Shown here: positions 5,336-6,456 of the stretch, one piece after another
Layout: the number at the start of each line of letters is the position of its first letter
How positions within the stretch are numbered: the stretch's first letter is position 1
Assembly (NCBI GenBank): GCA_022360105.1
Contig: JAKSDL010000154.1
Location: 1 to 6,456 of the forward strand
DNA: 6,456 nucleotides
Direction: 5' to 3'
From: Pseudomonadota bacterium
GTDB taxonomy: Bacteria > SAR324 > XYD2-FULL-50-16 > JAHJRI01
The notes under the pieces: generated by a model
What the model was told of the DNA's origin: nothing
Databases searched by the model: none
Seen by the model: only the letters and a program-made list of their open reading frames with translations
Translations under genes and position numbers: made by a program

Positions 5336-6456
5336 ATGAGAAAAAACAAAAAAGCGCTGATTATCGGAGGTGTTGTTACCAGCCTTCTTTTTGTTGCTAT
5401 TGTTATCTTAAATCTCATTTTGGAGATTAAAGACGATCCACAAATCTCCATAGTCCAGGAACAAGGAGCAGTTGACATCCAGGAGATCATTACAGACCCT
5501 CAAACCATTCTTGACAAGTATCCCTGGGAAGACATTCCCGAAAAACCCGAACCTATTGAACCTCCGGATTATGAAGAAAAAGAGGTGATTCAAGAGCATT
5601 TTGCCACTGAAGAAGAGGTTTATCTGGCACAAAAAACGATTTTACAAAAATACAGCGACGAGTTGAAATACCCTCCGTACTCTGTTCCCTTAAGCAGTGA
5701 AGATCATTCCTTGCTAAATCCTAATTTTTTTAACGCGCTGAAAACGCCTTTTAACTATGATGCTTCCTCGGATTTTTCCCATGAGATTCGCTTGTCAAAA
5801 TATCGCTATTTTGAAGACGAACCCCTGGTTATAACGGTGAGAACATTCTCAAACGGTGACAAAACCCTGCCGAAAATTAACTGGGTGACCGGTAAGGTTT
5901 TTGATGGTGGCGAGCAAATTGCGGATGTTACTATTCCTGCCTTGGAAGATAAAAATACAGGGAAGAGCCAGACCTTTTATCTTGAGCATCATCTGAGCAA
6001 AGATCCCAAAGACCTGAAGTCTCCCGTACTGACCCTTTTTGTGGAAATCTCCCTGGATAGTGAAAACGAATCCAAGGTTTCGGTAAATTTTGAATACAGG
6101 TACAGCGTTGCCCATATTGTGGGGAAAGGTTCCGAAAAAGTGGAAGGGGCACATTTGCTTATCCCTATTAATATTAAAACCAAAAAACCGGGAGATTACA
6201 GAATCGTTGGTAATTTGTTCTCGGCTACCAACCAAGACCCGGTCAGCCAGGTATCCGGTGTCAATGTTATAAAAGGAAACTCGGGGATAATCACTCTAAA
6301 AGTGCATTCCAGTGTGCTCAAGCTCAAAAACGATTCGGGTCCATATGTGTTAAAAGATCTGCAAGTTACCCGGCTTTCAGATAGTGATGAAGTGGAACAA
6401 TATGGTAACGCCGAAGGCAAAAGCTTTACCATAGGCAAACACGATCTCTCGGAATA
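5336..6456 (+). CDS. Membrane-anchored periplasmic beta-rich protein, function unknown (3'-truncated by window edge)
   Basis: The ATG at 5336 opens a frame with no stop for 373 codons to the window end. Residues 1-6 are basic (MRKNKK) and 7-29 form one hydrophobic helix with no clear cleavage site, so the protein is probably a single-pass anchor with its body in the periplasm. Residues ~62-84 are a Pro/Glu-rich linker (PEKPEPIEPP), reminiscent of spacer regions in TonB-like proteins. PPYSVPLS at 113-120 precedes two beta-rich stretches (~148-258 and ~259-345) that read as sandwich domains, the second with GDYRIVGNLFSA (286-297) and GPYVLKDLQV (335-344). These resemble an uncharacterised proteobacterial family I recall but cannot name. 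It lies 99 bases after the hydrolase stop, behind a strong terminator, and no good Shine-Dalgarno sequence precedes it. A partner role with the hydrolase is inference. Confidence 0.78.
   Translation, partial: MRKNKKALIIGGVVTSLLFVAIVILNLILEIKDDPQISIVQEQGAVDIQEIITDPQTILDKYPWEDIPEKPEPIEPPDYEEKEVIQEHFATEEEVYLAQKTILQKYSDELKYPPYSVPLSSEDHSLLNPNFFNALKTPFNYDASSDFSHEIRLSKYRYFEDEPLVITVRTFSNGDKTLPKINWVTGKVFDGGEQIADVTIPALEDKNTGKSQTFYLEHHLSKDPKDLKSPVLTLFVEISLDSENESKVSVNFEYRYSVAHIVGKGSEKVEGAHLLIPINIKTKKPGDYRIVGNLFSATNQDPVSQVSGVNVIKGNSGIITLKVHSSVLKLKNDSGPYVLKDLQVTRLSDSDEVEQYGNAEGKSFTIGKHDLSE

Noticed and set aside
5408..6438. Minus-strand ORFs of 64-128 codons across the last 1 kb
   Set aside because: They lie antisense to a continuous 373-codon plus-strand frame with a membrane helix and beta-rich domains; their sequences show no recognisable domain.

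Overview
The window looks like chromosomal DNA of a Gram-negative bacterium with moderate GC and ordinary intergenic spacing. No insertion sequence, tRNA, rRNA or CRISPR array was seen. The set of a 7TMR-DISM receptor, a lipobox, a Sec-exported hydrolase and a membrane-anchored periplasmic protein fits a proteobacterial or deltaproteobacterial-type lineage, but I cannot name the organism from sequence alone.

Layout. Bases 1-402 (+) are the 3' end of a transketolase-type gene. Bases 403-575 carry the decayed 5' end of a GNAT acetyltransferase on the minus strand. Bases 576-3464 (-) encode a 962-residue hybrid sensor: lipobox signal, periplasmic 7TMR-DISM sensor domain, seven membrane helices, HisKA/HATPase, receiver, and a C-terminal helical domain of unclear identity. 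Its kinase core has lost the phospho-accepting His, the N-box Asn and the G1 motif, so it reads as a pseudokinase. The receiver keeps its phospho-acceptor Asp.

Bases 3465-3844 are a divergent control region. It holds a 16-bp palindrome touching the sensor start codon, two hairpins in the likely sensor leader, and three TTGA-N6-TTGA direct-repeat pairs upstream of the gene on the other side. Bases 3845-5236 (+) encode a secreted alpha/beta-hydrolase (lipase/esterase type) with a clear Ser-Asp-His triad and an unusual Trp/Arg-rich C-terminal tail. A strong intrinsic terminator follows. Only about 20 bases after it, at 5336, a membrane-anchored periplasmic protein begins and runs off the window end.

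Working model (inference): the degenerate 7TM sensor could act as a membrane-bound regulator of the divergent gene. The hydrolase and the anchored protein could form an export, folding or control pair arranged like a lipase and its foldase, but with an unrelated beta-rich partner. The terminator between them may set their ratio.
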